NCBI RefSeq assembly: GCF_024355225.1 | Contig: NZ_VCNH01000008.1 | Span: 682,001-746,000 of the forward strand | Source of the DNA: Roseovarius sp. M141 | Lineage (GTDB): Bacteria > Pseudomonadota > Alphaproteobacteria > Rhodobacterales > Rhodobacteraceae | Length of the DNA: 64,000 bases | Direction: 5' to 3' | In this document: positions 50,921 through 59,809 of the stretch, one piece after another | How the letters are laid out: each line of letters begins with the position of its first letter | Position numbering within the stretch: position 1 is the first letter of the stretch | The notes under the pieces: model-generated | The model's input: only the letters and a program-made list of their open reading frames with translations | Told to the model about the DNA's origin: nothing | Database searches by the model: none | Made by a program: the position numbers and the translations under genes

Positions 50921-52345
50921 TTATCCGCGTGCATAGACATCCTCGTAACGGATGATGTCGTCCTCGCCCAGATAGCTGCCGGTCTGGACCTCGATCAGGA
51001 CCATCGGCAGCTTGCCGGGGTTTTCCATGCGGTGAACGGCGCCGAGGGGGATGTAGACGGACTGGTTCTCGCTCAGCAGCCTGACCTTCTCGCCGACGGT
51101 GACGCGCGCGGTGCCCTCGACCACGATCCAATGTTCCGAGCGGTGGTGATGGCTTTGCAGGCTCAGCGCGGCGCCGGGGTTCACCACGATGCGTTTAACC
51201 TGAAACCGCCCGCCGATGGCGAGGCTTTCGTACCAGCCCCAGGGCCGGTAGTCGCGCGGCAGCTGCACCGCCTGCGATGCGCCGCGCGCCTTTAGCGCGC
51301 TGACTGCTTCCTTGACGCGCTGCGCTTGGGATTTGTGGGCGACCAGCACCGCGTCGTTCATGGCGATGGCGATGATATCGGTCAGCCCGATCCCGACCAG
51401 CTCCAGCCCCGGCGTTTCGGACCGCAGCAGCGTATCCTCGCACGAGATCGCCGTGGCGTGGTCTGAGCAGACATTGCCCTGATCGTCCGGTCCCGATTCC
51501 AGCCAGACGGCATCCCAGCCGCCCAGATCGGACCACCCGGAGGCGTAGGGCATGACGGCCAGATTGCCGGCCTTTTCCATGATCGCGTAGTCGATGGAAA
51601 TATCGTCCGCCTTGGCCCAGGGGTCGGCGCTGAGCCGGGTGAATCCCAGATCGCAATCTGCATCCTCCAGCGCCGCCGCGACCGCGTCCAGCATGGCGGG
51701 GGCATGTGTGCGGTAGGCGTCGATCACGGCCCCGGCGGTGAACAGGAAAATCCCCGCGTTCCACAGGAAATTCCCGGCGTCCAGCATGTCCTGCGCGCGG
51801 GCTTCGTCGGGTTTTTCGACAAACCGGGCAAGGGTTTGGGGCGTATTCGCGGCGGTATCGGCGCCGGGGGCCAGCTCCAGATAGCCATAGCCGGTTTCGG
51901 GCCGGTCCGGCGTGATGCCGAACGTCACCAGATCGCCCGCCTGCGCGCGCGGCGTCGCGGCGGCGATGGTGGCGCGAAAGGCATCCGCGTCGGGGATCAC
52001 ATGATCGGACGGCGCGACCAGCATCAGCGCGTCGGCGTCCTGCTTGGCCAGCCACAGCGCGGCGGCCAGTACGGCGGGGGCGGTGTTGCGCCCTTCGGGT
52101 TCGATCAGGATGCCCTGCGGCGCTTGCTGGGCCTGCGCCAATTGTTCAGTCACGATAAAGCGGAACGGATCGCCCGTCACGATCAGCGGCGCGGCAAAGC
52201 CATCCCCGGACAGCCGCCGGGCCGACGCCTGAAACAGGCTCTCTTCGCCCATCAGGCGCGCGAACTGTTTGGGGTATGACTTGCGCGACAAGGGCCACAA
52301 ACGCGTGCCAGAGCCGCCGCACAGAAGAACAGGATGGATCATCAA
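50921..52345 (-). CDS. manC: mannose-1-phosphate guanylyltransferase / mannose-6-phosphate isomerase
   Basis: A 474-residue bifunctional enzyme for GDP-mannose. The N-terminal nucleotidyltransferase has VLLCGGSGTRLWPLSRKSYP and FVEKPDEARAQDML. The C-terminal type II isomerase cupin domain has RPWGWYESLAIGGRFQVKRI, SLQSHHHRSEHWIVVEGTA and YIPLGAVHRMENPG. It supplies mannose for capsule, exopolysaccharide or LPS, in line with the KDO genes nearby. The start has AAGGG upstream. It leads a manC-selU transcript. Confidence 0.95.
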   Translation of the reverse strand: MMIHPVLLCGGSGTRLWPLSRKSYPKQFARLMGEESLFQASARRLSGDGFAAPLIVTGDPFRFIVTEQLAQAQQAPQGILIEPEGRNTAPAVLAAALWLAKQDADALMLVAPSDHVIPDADAFRATIAAATPRAQAGDLVTFGITPDRPETGYGYLELAPGADTAANTPQTLARFVEKPDEARAQDMLDAGNFLWNAGIFLFTAGAVIDAYRTHAPAMLDAVAAALEDADCDLGFTRLSADPWAKADDISIDYAIMEKAGNLAVMPYASGWSDLGGWDAVWLESGPDDQGNVCSDHATAISCEDTLLRSETPGLELVGIGLTDIIAIAMNDAVLVAHKSQAQRVKEAVSALKARGASQAVQLPRDYRPWGWYESLAIGGRFQVKRIVVNPGAALSLQSHHHRSEHWIVVEGTARVTVGEKVRLLSENQSVYIPLGAVHRMENPGKLPMVLIEVQTGSYLGEDDIIRYEDVYARG

Positions 52346-52711
52346 TTACCCTTCATTTTCACGAAGCTTTCAAAGCATCATAAGGCTTCACTGAAACAAG
52401 TGCTTCTGGTTGCATTCTTTTGGCAACATTTTCAATGTTCCATAGTCAAATTAGCCAATTATCTGCCGAAACGGTCTTTGACACGAACAGGATGGCATTT
52501 TCAGCCGCCCTGTTTCAAATGCAAAGGCATTGGACAGAACCTGATCTACCACGGACAATGATATCATGAAAATAGCGGTCTGGCCGGGTTCGTGCATGCG
52601 CCGTGCGCATCCGGGCCATCAATGGCGCCCCTCCCCGTTGCCCTGCGCGTCGTTTTCTTGATGAATTGGACAGCTACGCGATGGCTGACGGTATGGAGGC
52701 GCGTCAGCGTC
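52346..52711. other. non-coding, partly AT-rich stretch upstream of manC
   Basis: A 366-bp gap. Its first 220 bp (about 52346-52565) are clearly richer in A and T than the surrounding genes, and probably hold the manC promoter. A 75-codon plus-strand frame at 52334-52561 starts inside the manC start region and looks accidental. No clear inverted repeat or RNA structure was recognised. Confidence 0.5.
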
Positions 52712-53077
52712 TCATCCAGACGGGCTGATGATATACAGCTTGCGCATATGCGCGTGGATCGTCCATTCGCCCTTCCAGCCCTGCGGCAGAATCAGCAGAT
52801 CGCCGGGGCCGATGTCGCGGGGGTTTGACCCGTCCTCATTCACCACTGTCGCGCGGCCAGCGATGATGTGGCAATACTCGCCCGCAGACGTGCGGTCGGC
52901 GGTAAAGCGGCCCTCGGTGCATTCCCAGACGCCAATATTCGTCTTGCCATCGGGCGACGACCACAGATTGTTCGCGGCCTCTGTCTGGCCTTCGGTCAGG
53001 GTGGTTGGCTTGGGCTTGAACGGGCCGGTGTCGATGGCGGACAAATCGCCGAAACTGTCGAGGCTGATCATGGTCAT
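52712..53077 (-). CDS. small cupin protein (DUF861/cupin_3)
   Basis: A 121-residue single cupin. Core segments are NIGVWECTEGRFTADRTSAG, EYCHIIAGRATVVNEDG and PGDLLILPQGWKGEW, matching the DUF861 pattern. It lacks most metal-binding His residues of classical cupins, so it may bind a small molecule or act as an isomerase or hydrolase. A start two codons later (53071) has better SD spacing. It is the last gene of the catabolic operon that also has an enolase-family enzyme and a GMC oxidoreductase. Confidence 0.85.
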   Translation of the reverse strand: MTMISLDSFGDLSAIDTGPFKPKPTTLTEGQTEAANNLWSSPDGKTNIGVWECTEGRFTADRTSAGEYCHIIAGRATVVNEDGSNPRDIGPGDLLILPQGWKGEWTIHAHMRKLYIISPSG

Positions 53078-53094
53078 GGTTCCTTTGAAACGCG

Positions 53095-54198
53095 TTACTC
53101 TGCGGTTGAGATACGGTATTGCGAGCGCGCCAGCCAGTCTGGCGCGATCTCGATACCCCAGCCGGGGGCGTCGGTGACGGTCGCGTGACCGTCTTCGATC
53201 TTGTAGGGGTCGCAGGTGAACAGCCCCTCCTGCCACGGGTAGTAATCGGCGCCCTCGATCGAGAATTCCAGATATTTTCCGGCGTTCGGAATGGCGCGCA
53301 ATAGATGCATGGTAAACAACGTGACCAGCGACAGGTTGGCGCAATGGGGCGTCACCGGCAGGCCGGCCTCCTGCGCCATTTTCACCACGCGCAGGGTGCG
53401 CGCGATACCGCCCAGATACAGGATGTCTGGCTGCACGATATCGACCGCGCGCATGTCGATCATGCGCTTCCAAGTTGGCAGATCGCAATCCTGCTCGCCC
53501 CCGGTCACGTCGATATCCAGCGTATCGGTGACTTCCTTGGTCTGCTCCATCTCCCAATAGGGGCACGGCTCCTCGTAATGGGTGAATCCGTGATCCTCCA
53601 GCATCCGGCCCACTTCGATGGCGCGTTTCGGGGCGTAACAGCTGTTGGCGTCGATCAGCAAGGCGGCATCCGCGCCCATTTCGCGGCGCATCGTGGGGAT
53701 GATGTCCTCGGTCCGGCCCGGCCATTCATCGCGTCCCCGGCCCACTTCGGCCCCGGCGCGTACCTTGAAGGCGTCAAAGCCGTGCGCGTCGCGCAGGCGC
53801 TTCATCCGCTCGGCCTCGTCGCGGGGGGGGATGTCGCGCTTCATCGAGCTGGCATAGGCGCGGATGCGCCTCGGCGTGCCGCCCAGCAGTTCGGCCACGG
53901 ATTTGCCTGCCTGCCGCCCGCGCAGATCCCACAGCGCGGTGTCGAAACCCGCCATCGCCCGGCGCAGATAGGAGCCGGGGAACTTGTGCTCGCGCTCGGC
54001 GACCAGATCCAGCAGATCGTCCAGATCGGTACTGTCCCGTCCCAGAACGTGCGGCGCGACCTGCCGGTGCAGGACGAGGCAGGTGATATCCGAATGATAG
54101 GTCGATACCTGCCCCCAGCCGATGCTGCCATCCTGCGCCGTCAGCCGCACGAAGCCGACGAATTCTGTGGTGAAGGTTTCAATGCTTTTGATTTTCAT
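53095..54198 (-). CDS. mandelate racemase/muconate lactonizing enzyme-family protein
   Basis: A 367-residue enolase-superfamily enzyme, which abstracts an alpha-proton from a carboxylate. The barrel shows Lys145-x-Arg147 (FDAFKVRAGAE) and metal ligands Asp183 (LLIDANSCY), Glu209/210 (HYEEPCP) and Glu235 (VTGGEQDC). An Asp258-His285 dyad (VQPDILYLGG, VTPHCANLS) places it in the mandelate racemase-like subgroup. Such enzymes are racemases or acid-sugar dehydratases; the substrate is unknown. It lies 6 bp after the GMC gene and 17 bp before the cupin gene. Confidence 0.92.
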   Translation of the reverse strand: MKIKSIETFTTEFVGFVRLTAQDGSIGWGQVSTYHSDITCLVLHRQVAPHVLGRDSTDLDDLLDLVAEREHKFPGSYLRRAMAGFDTALWDLRGRQAGKSVAELLGGTPRRIRAYASSMKRDIPPRDEAERMKRLRDAHGFDAFKVRAGAEVGRGRDEWPGRTEDIIPTMRREMGADAALLIDANSCYAPKRAIEVGRMLEDHGFTHYEEPCPYWEMEQTKEVTDTLDIDVTGGEQDCDLPTWKRMIDMRAVDIVQPDILYLGGIARTLRVVKMAQEAGLPVTPHCANLSLVTLFTMHLLRAIPNAGKYLEFSIEGADYYPWQEGLFTCDPYKIEDGHATVTDAPGWGIEIAPDWLARSQYRISTAE

Positions 54199-54204
54199 GA
54201 GGCT

Positions 54205-55806
54205 CTACCGTTGGGTGATCAGGTCGAACGCGCGTTCGCCCACCATGACGGCGGGGGCGTTGGTGTTGCCTGTGGGGATGGTCGGAAAGATCGAGGCATC
54301 GGCGACGCGCAGCCCTGCAACCCCATGCACGCGCAACTGCGGATCGACGACCGACGCAGTGGCGTCCTGCCCCATCCGGCAGGTGCCGCATTGGTGGAAC
54401 ACGGTCCAGCTGTTGCGCCGGGCAAAATCGAGGATCTCGTCATCTGTCCGGCAATCGGGGCCGGGGTCCAGTTCGGCCTCTATGACGCTTTGCAGGGCCG
54501 GCATGGATGCGATGCGGCGCACCTCGCGCGTGCCTGCGATCATCAGCCGCCGGTCATGCTCGGTCGCGAGATATCCCCCGCGCAGGACGGGCGCCGCCAT
54601 GGGGTCACGGCTGCGCAGGGCCACGCTGCCTTGGCTGGTCGGCTTGCAAGGGTTGAATCCGATGCGCACGGCGGGAAAAGGGTCAGGACTCATCAAGGGG
54701 CGCTTGCCGGTGGGTGCGCTGGAATAGCTGAGCGGCGAAAAATACAGCTGCGTGTCGGGCGGCCCGTCCCCTTCGGCCAGCCGGACAAAGCCGCCGCCCT
54801 GATTGAGGCTCATCGCCAGCGGGCCTTTCTGCGTCAGGATATATTGCAGGCCCGCCAGCGCCTTGCCCCACCACGGGCGCAGCACCTGGTTCAGGCTGGG
54901 TTGCGACGTTCGGAACAGATGATCACTGCCCAGATGGTCCATCAGGTTTTGCCCGACATGGGGCGCGTCCTGCACGACGTCGATGCCCGTTTCGTGCAGA
55001 TGCGCGGCAGGCCCAATGCCCGACAGCATCAGCAGCTGCGGCGAGTTGATGGCCCCGCCGCAAAGGATGACTTCGGTTGCATTGGCGGTATGCATCTTGC
55101 CGCGCTGCGTGTACTCAACCCCGGTGGCGCGCCTGCCCTCCATCACGATCCAGGTGGCCATCGCGCCACATGCGATCCGCAGGTTTGCCAGCTTGCGCGC
55201 GCTGCGCAGGTAGGCCTGCGCGGTCGAGGCGCGCCGCCCCCCTTGGGTGCTGATCTGGTAGAACCCCGCGCCCTCCATCGCCGCGCCGTTATAGTCGGTG
55301 TTGGTCGGGATTCCCGCCTGCCCGGCCGCGGTGACAAAGGCGCGCGTCAGCGGGTGCATGGCCGGCCCCATATCCGTCACGCTCAGCGGCCCGTCGCCGC
55401 CGCGATGCGCGCAGGCGCCGCCTGACCACCTCTCGATCCGGCGAAACACCGGCGCCACGTCTTCCCAGCCCCACCCGGGCGCGGCGGCGTCCCATTCGGC
55501 GTAATCGGCAGGATGCCCGCGCACCCACACCATCGCGTTGATCGCGGACGACCCGCCCAGCACCTTGCCACGCGGCCAGTAGATGGGGCGGTCGTTCAGT
55601 TCCGGTTCGGGTTCGGTGCTATATTTCCAGTTGAATCGCGCATCGTGGAACACCTTGCCATAGCCCAGCGGGATGTTGACCCAAGGGTGGCGCCCGGTGC
55701 CGCCCGCCTCCAGCAGCAGGACGGATTTGCCCGCCCCTGCCAGCCGCGCCGCCAGCGTCGCGCCGGCCGATCCGGCACCGACGATGATATATTCATAGCG
55801 TGTCAT
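54205..55806 (-). CDS. GMC-family FAD-dependent oxidoreductase (choline dehydrogenase-like)
   Basis: A 533-residue flavoenzyme that oxidises an alcohol. The FAD loop is YIIVGAGSAGATLAARLAG. GMC signatures are RGKVLGGSSAINAMVWVRG and VILCGGAINSPQLLMLSGIG. The C-terminal active site is in WTVFHQCGTCRMG, and the final part is ADASIFPTIPTGNTNAPAVMV. It resembles choline and alkanol dehydrogenases, but its neighbours point to another amine- or acid-linked alcohol. It follows the PotC-like permease gene by 5 bp. Confidence 0.93.
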   Translation of the reverse strand: MTRYEYIIVGAGSAGATLAARLAGAGKSVLLLEAGGTGRHPWVNIPLGYGKVFHDARFNWKYSTEPEPELNDRPIYWPRGKVLGGSSAINAMVWVRGHPADYAEWDAAAPGWGWEDVAPVFRRIERWSGGACAHRGGDGPLSVTDMGPAMHPLTRAFVTAAGQAGIPTNTDYNGAAMEGAGFYQISTQGGRRASTAQAYLRSARKLANLRIACGAMATWIVMEGRRATGVEYTQRGKMHTANATEVILCGGAINSPQLLMLSGIGPAAHLHETGIDVVQDAPHVGQNLMDHLGSDHLFRTSQPSLNQVLRPWWGKALAGLQYILTQKGPLAMSLNQGGGFVRLAEGDGPPDTQLYFSPLSYSSAPTGKRPLMSPDPFPAVRIGFNPCKPTSQGSVALRSRDPMAAPVLRGGYLATEHDRRLMIAGTREVRRIASMPALQSVIEAELDPGPDCRTDDEILDFARRNSWTVFHQCGTCRMGQDATASVVDPQLRVHGVAGLRVADASIFPTIPTGNTNAPAVMVGERAFDLITQR

Positions 55807-55811
55807 CGGGC

Positions 55812-56630
55812 TCAGGACTTACCACGGCCAAACAGTGACGCAAGGATCATCATCAGCGTCGTCACAAGGATCATGATCGTCGAAATCGCGGCAATCGTCG
55901 GGTCGATCTGATCGCGCAGCGCGTTGAACATGTTGCGCGTCAGCGTCGGGTTGTCACCGCCCGAAATGAACATGGCGATCACCACCTCGTCAAAGGACGC
56001 AAGGAAGGACAGCACCATTGACGTGACCACGGCAAAGCGGATCTGCGGCAGGGTGATGGTCACAAATGCCTTCCACCGCGGCGCCCCAAGGCTGCGCGCG
56101 GCATTCTCCTGATTCATGTCATAGCCCTTCAGCGCCGATCCGGTGACGATCACCACCAGCGGGATCGCCAGCAGCGTATGCGCCAGCACGAGGCCCGTGA
56201 TCGTGTAGAGGATCTGCAATTTGACATAGGCATAGAACGCGCCGATGGCGATCAGCACGACGGGCACCATCATCGGCGTGATCAGCAGGACGAAGGCCGC
56301 GCGCACATAGGGTAGCTTAGACGCGTGCAGCGCATAGGCCGCCAGCACGCCAATGGGGGTGGCGACCAGCATCGTCAGCACGGCGGTCTTCACCGAGGTC
56401 AGCGTGGCCAGCATCCATTCGTCCGAGCCGAAATAGTGCCTGTACCAGCGCAGCGACCACGTTTCCGGCGGAAATTCCAGATATTGCGAATCCGAGAAGG
56501 ACATCGGGATCACCACCAGCGTCGGCAACACCAGCAGCACCATGATGATGCCGGAAAACGCATAGAGCCACAGGCGCTGGCCATGCGTCACCTGGGTCTC
56601 TGATGCGGGGGATTTCAGCCAGTTCAACAT
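55812..56630 (-). CDS. ABC transporter permease, PotC-type
   Basis: A 272-residue permease with six membrane helices and the binding-protein-dependent transport motif. Segments are LPTLVVIPMSFSDSQYLEFP at the N-terminus and the EAA loop ENAARSLGAPRWKAFVTITL. It pairs with the PotB-like permease one base upstream. The family imports spermidine, putrescine or similar compounds. Confidence 0.92.
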   Translation of the reverse strand: MLNWLKSPASETQVTHGQRLWLYAFSGIIMVLLVLPTLVVIPMSFSDSQYLEFPPETWSLRWYRHYFGSDEWMLATLTSVKTAVLTMLVATPIGVLAAYALHASKLPYVRAAFVLLITPMMVPVVLIAIGAFYAYVKLQILYTITGLVLAHTLLAIPLVVIVTGSALKGYDMNQENAARSLGAPRWKAFVTITLPQIRFAVVTSMVLSFLASFDEVVIAMFISGGDNPTLTRNMFNALRDQIDPTIAAISTIMILVTTLMMILASLFGRGKS

Positions 56631-56631
56631 A

Positions 56632-57528
56632 TCAGTGCCCCCCGCCTGTCATCTGCTCCAGCTTCAGGAACCGTGATGCGATCCACAGGATAAACACCGT
56701 CATCACCAGCAGCACGACGCCCAAGGCGCTGGCCGCGCCCCAGTTCACGAACAGCTCGATGTTGGAGACGATCTTCATCGACACCATGATCACGCGGCCT
56801 CCGCCAAGGACCGCAGGCGTGACGAAAAACCCAAGGCACAGCACGAACACCATCAGCGATCCGGCGAACAGCCCCGGCGTCGACAGCGGAAAGAACACCG
56901 TCCAGAACGCCCGGCGCGGGCTGGCGCCAAGGTTCGACGCAGCCTTCAGATAGTCGCCGTCGATGCTGCGCATCGCGCCGTAGACCGGCAGGATCAGGAA
57001 GGGCAGCATGATATGCACCATGCCGATCAGCGTGCCGGTCATGTTATGCACGAATTTCAGCGGTTCGTCCCAGAGGCCGATAGAGATCGCCCACTGGTTC
57101 ACCAGCCCCTGCTTTTGCAGCAGCACCAGCCATGCATAGGTGCGCACCAGAAGCGAGGTCCAGAACGGCAGCAGCACGGTGACAAGGCACAGATTGGCCC
57201 ATCTGGTCGGCAGCTGTGACATGAAATAGGCCAGCGGATAGCCGATGAGGATGCACAGGCCGGTGGTCAGCAGGCTGACCTGAAACGTGGTGATGAAGAT
57301 GCGCGAATAGGATTTGCGCTTGATCATCCGCTCGTAGTTTTCCAGCGAGAAATTGCCGTCTGCCCCGATGAACGACACATAAAACAGCCATCCCACCGGG
57401 ATCACGAGGATGATCAGGACCAGCAGCAAGGCGGGCGAGCTGAGGCCGAAGAGGCGCCAGCGCTCGGCCCGCTCATCGCGGCGCAGGCCCTTGGCGTTCA
57501 GCGTGGTGTGCAGATCGGTAACAGCCAT
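56632..57528 (-). CDS. ABC transporter permease, PotB-type
   Basis: A 298-residue permease with six membrane helices. The EAA loop is LKAASNLGASPRRAFWTVFF. N-terminal features are LLLVLIILVIPVGWLFYVSF. Its start codon directly follows the ATPase stop, and its stop is one base before the PotC-like gene. Confidence 0.92.
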   Translation of the reverse strand: MAVTDLHTTLNAKGLRRDERAERWRLFGLSSPALLLVLIILVIPVGWLFYVSFIGADGNFSLENYERMIKRKSYSRIFITTFQVSLLTTGLCILIGYPLAYFMSQLPTRWANLCLVTVLLPFWTSLLVRTYAWLVLLQKQGLVNQWAISIGLWDEPLKFVHNMTGTLIGMVHIMLPFLILPVYGAMRSIDGDYLKAASNLGASPRRAFWTVFFPLSTPGLFAGSLMVFVLCLGFFVTPAVLGGGRVIMVSMKIVSNIELFVNWGAASALGVVLLVMTVFILWIASRFLKLEQMTGGGH

Positions 57529-58659
57529 CTAAGTGCCCCCGTCCGCGATCACCACCGTATCGGCGCGGTGCAGGCCCAGCCTTGCACTGTCCCCGGCGCG
57601 CGGCAGGCCGGCAAAGGTGCCCTCGCGGATCGCGCCGCGCACCGCGATTTCGGACCCGTCTTTCAGCCGGGCATACAGCAGGTAGCTTTCCCCCTGATAG
57701 ACCAGTTCGGTCACGGTGACGTCAAAGATGTTGGTATCCCCGGGCGTCTCGCCGATCAACAGGCGCGCGCGCTCGGGGCGGATCATCAGCAGCAGATTGT
57801 CAGCCTGCGGCACGGCGCCATCCATCTGCAGCGTCATATCGCCAAACGTCACGCCGGCCCCGTTCCACGTCACGGGAAGGAAGCTGGAATCGCCGATGAA
57901 ATCCGCGACGAACTTGTTTTCCGGGCGGTCGTACAGCTGCTGAGGTTCGGCCAGTTGCATGATGCGGCCATGATTCACCACGGCGATCCGGTCGGACATG
58001 GTCAGCGCTTCGCGCTGGTCGTGGGTGACGTAGACGGTGGTCATGCCCAGCTGTTCGTGCAGGTGGCGCAGCTCGATCTGCATGCGGTCGCGCAGCTTCT
58101 TGTCCAGCGCCGACAGCGGTTCGTCCATCAGCAGGATCCGCGGCTCGAACACGATGGAGCGGGCCAGCGCGACGCGCTGTTTCTGCCCGCCCGACAGCTG
58201 ATCTATGCTGCGGTCGCCATAACCGCCCAGCTGGACCAGATCCAGCGCGCGCTCGATACGGTCCTTTGCCTCGGACTTGGGCGTGCGGCGCAGGCGCAGG
58301 GGATAGCCGACATTGCCGGCCACTGTCATGTGCGGGAACAGCGCGTAGTTCTGGAATACCATCCCGACGCCGCGCAGATGCGGCGCGGTGCGGATCATCT
58401 CATCCTCGCCGAATTTCAGGCTGCCCCGGTCGGGCCGGGTGAACCCCGCCAGCACCATCAGAAGCGTCGTCTTGCCCGACCCGGACGGGCCGAGAAGGGT
58501 CAGGAATTCGCCGCTTTTGACATCCAGCGACACGTCGTTCAGCGCATGGATGCGGCCATAGGTCTTGGTCACGCCGCGCACGGTGATGGGCAGGGCTTCG
58601 GATCTGGTGCTCACGAGGTGGCGGCCCCCTTTGTTGGGTCGATGTTCAGAAAATGCCAC
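57529..58659 (-). CDS. ABC transporter ATPase, PotA-type
   Basis: An ATPase of up to 376 residues. Walker A is GPSGSGKTTLLMVL, the signature LSGGQKQRVALARS, Walker B ILLMDEPLSALD, and the switch His is in YVTHDQREALTMS. A C-terminal TOBE domain (about 290-376) binds regulators or substrate signals. A GTG start at 58614 with AAAGGGGG upstream would give 361 residues and may be the true start. It follows the binding-protein gene by 33 bp. Confidence 0.92.
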   Translation of the reverse strand: MAFSEHRPNKGGRHLVSTRSEALPITVRGVTKTYGRIHALNDVSLDVKSGEFLTLLGPSGSGKTTLLMVLAGFTRPDRGSLKFGEDEMIRTAPHLRGVGMVFQNYALFPHMTVAGNVGYPLRLRRTPKSEAKDRIERALDLVQLGGYGDRSIDQLSGGQKQRVALARSIVFEPRILLMDEPLSALDKKLRDRMQIELRHLHEQLGMTTVYVTHDQREALTMSDRIAVVNHGRIMQLAEPQQLYDRPENKFVADFIGDSSFLPVTWNGAGVTFGDMTLQMDGAVPQADNLLLMIRPERARLLIGETPGDTNIFDVTVTELVYQGESYLLYARLKDGSEIAVRGAIREGTFAGLPRAGDSARLGLHRADTVVIADGGT

Positions 58660-58692
58660 AGGCAGCCGCGCCGCCCGTGGCAGTCAGGCGCC

Positions 58693-59745
58693 TTATTCGG
58701 TCAGCATTTCCTGATACATCTCGGCGGCGATCTGCTCCCACTCGGCGTACCATTCCAGCGAGATCGGCAATTGCATGGCCATATTCTCGGGCGAGGAGGG
58801 CAGGGATGCGGCCACCTCGGCGCTGATTTCACCGGTGTCATAGGCGGCTGAATTGGTGGGGCCGTAGGTGATGAATTTCGGCAGATCATCCTGATAGTCG
58901 GCCTTGGAAATCTCGGCGATGAACTGCATCGCCAGATCTGCGTTCGGCGCGCCCTTGGGGATTGCGAAGCAGTCGTAATCCAGCAGGCCCTGATCGTAGA
59001 AATAGGACACTTTGGCGCCATCGGCGGCGGCATTGTCGAACCGGCCGTTCCAGCCGGTGGTCATGTCCACCTCGCCATCCTTCATCAGCTGGGCGTGCTG
59101 CGCGCCCGAGGTCCAGAAAACCGCGATGTTCGGCTTCAGCTCGCGGATCTTGTCCAAGGCGCGCTCGATGCCGTCCTCGCTGCTCAGCTCGGCATAGACA
59201 TCCTCGGGGGCGACGCCCAGCGCCATCATCGCCGGTTCCAGCGCGCCCGAGACGGTGCCGCGATAGGCGCGCGATCCGGGGAATTTCTCGGTATCCCAGA
59301 AATCGGCCCAGCCGCGCGGGCCTTCGGCGCCGAACTTGTCGGTATTGAACGCGGGCACGACCGAGAAGACATCGCCGCCGACGCAGTATTCGCTGTAGAA
59401 CGCCTCGGGGAAATTGCTGACGTCGATCACGTCATAATCCAGCGGCTCCAGCAACCCTTCGGCGCCGGCGCGCGCGGCAGAGCCCGATCCGCTGGCGACA
59501 ACATCCAGCGTGACCTGACCCGAAGACACCTGAAGGCGCACGTCCGACATGCCGCCATAGGTTTCCTGTTTGATCGTGTTGCCGGTGGCGGCCTCGTAGG
59601 GTTCGAACAGGGCCTTGCTCTGGGCGTCCTGATACGATCCGCCCCAGCTGGCGACGGTCAGCGTGTCGCCCTCTGCGTTTGCCATGGGGGCCAGCGCGGT
59701 GGTGGCCAGCAGGGATGCGGCCAGTGTCAGTGTCATACGTTTCAT
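58693..59745 (-). CDS. PotD/PotF-type periplasmic binding protein (first copy)
   Basis: A 350-residue binding protein. It has a signal peptide ending at PMANAE. The mature part begins DTLTVASWGGSYQDAQSKAL, a pattern of polyamine- and iron-type binding proteins. Further segments are FNTDKFGAEGPRGWADFWD and MTTGWNGRFDNAAADG. The start MKRMTLT has GGAGGAG upstream and is preferred over an ATG five codons earlier. It leads the transporter-GMC-enolase-cupin operon. Substrate unknown. Confidence 0.9.
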   Translation of the reverse strand: MKRMTLTLAASLLATTALAPMANAEGDTLTVASWGGSYQDAQSKALFEPYEAATGNTIKQETYGGMSDVRLQVSSGQVTLDVVASGSGSAARAGAEGLLEPLDYDVIDVSNFPEAFYSEYCVGGDVFSVVPAFNTDKFGAEGPRGWADFWDTEKFPGSRAYRGTVSGALEPAMMALGVAPEDVYAELSSEDGIERALDKIRELKPNIAVFWTSGAQHAQLMKDGEVDMTTGWNGRFDNAAADGAKVSYFYDQGLLDYDCFAIPKGAPNADLAMQFIAEISKADYQDDLPKFITYGPTNSAAYDTGEISAEVAASLPSSPENMAMQLPISLEWYAEWEQIAAEMYQEMLTE

Positions 59746-59809
59746 TATGGTCTCCTCCATCTGTTGAATGATGGCCCCGGTTTTCCGGTGGCCTTTTTGC
59801 CTGTTGTCG

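Noticed and set aside
52334..52561. 75-codon plus-strand frame in the manC upstream region
   Set aside because: Starts antisense to the manC start, has no ribosome binding site and no family features. Probably chance in an AT-rich gap.
53305..55425. 706-codon plus-strand frame
   Set aside because: Antisense to the enolase-family and GMC genes, which have full catalytic motifs. Composition is shadow-like.
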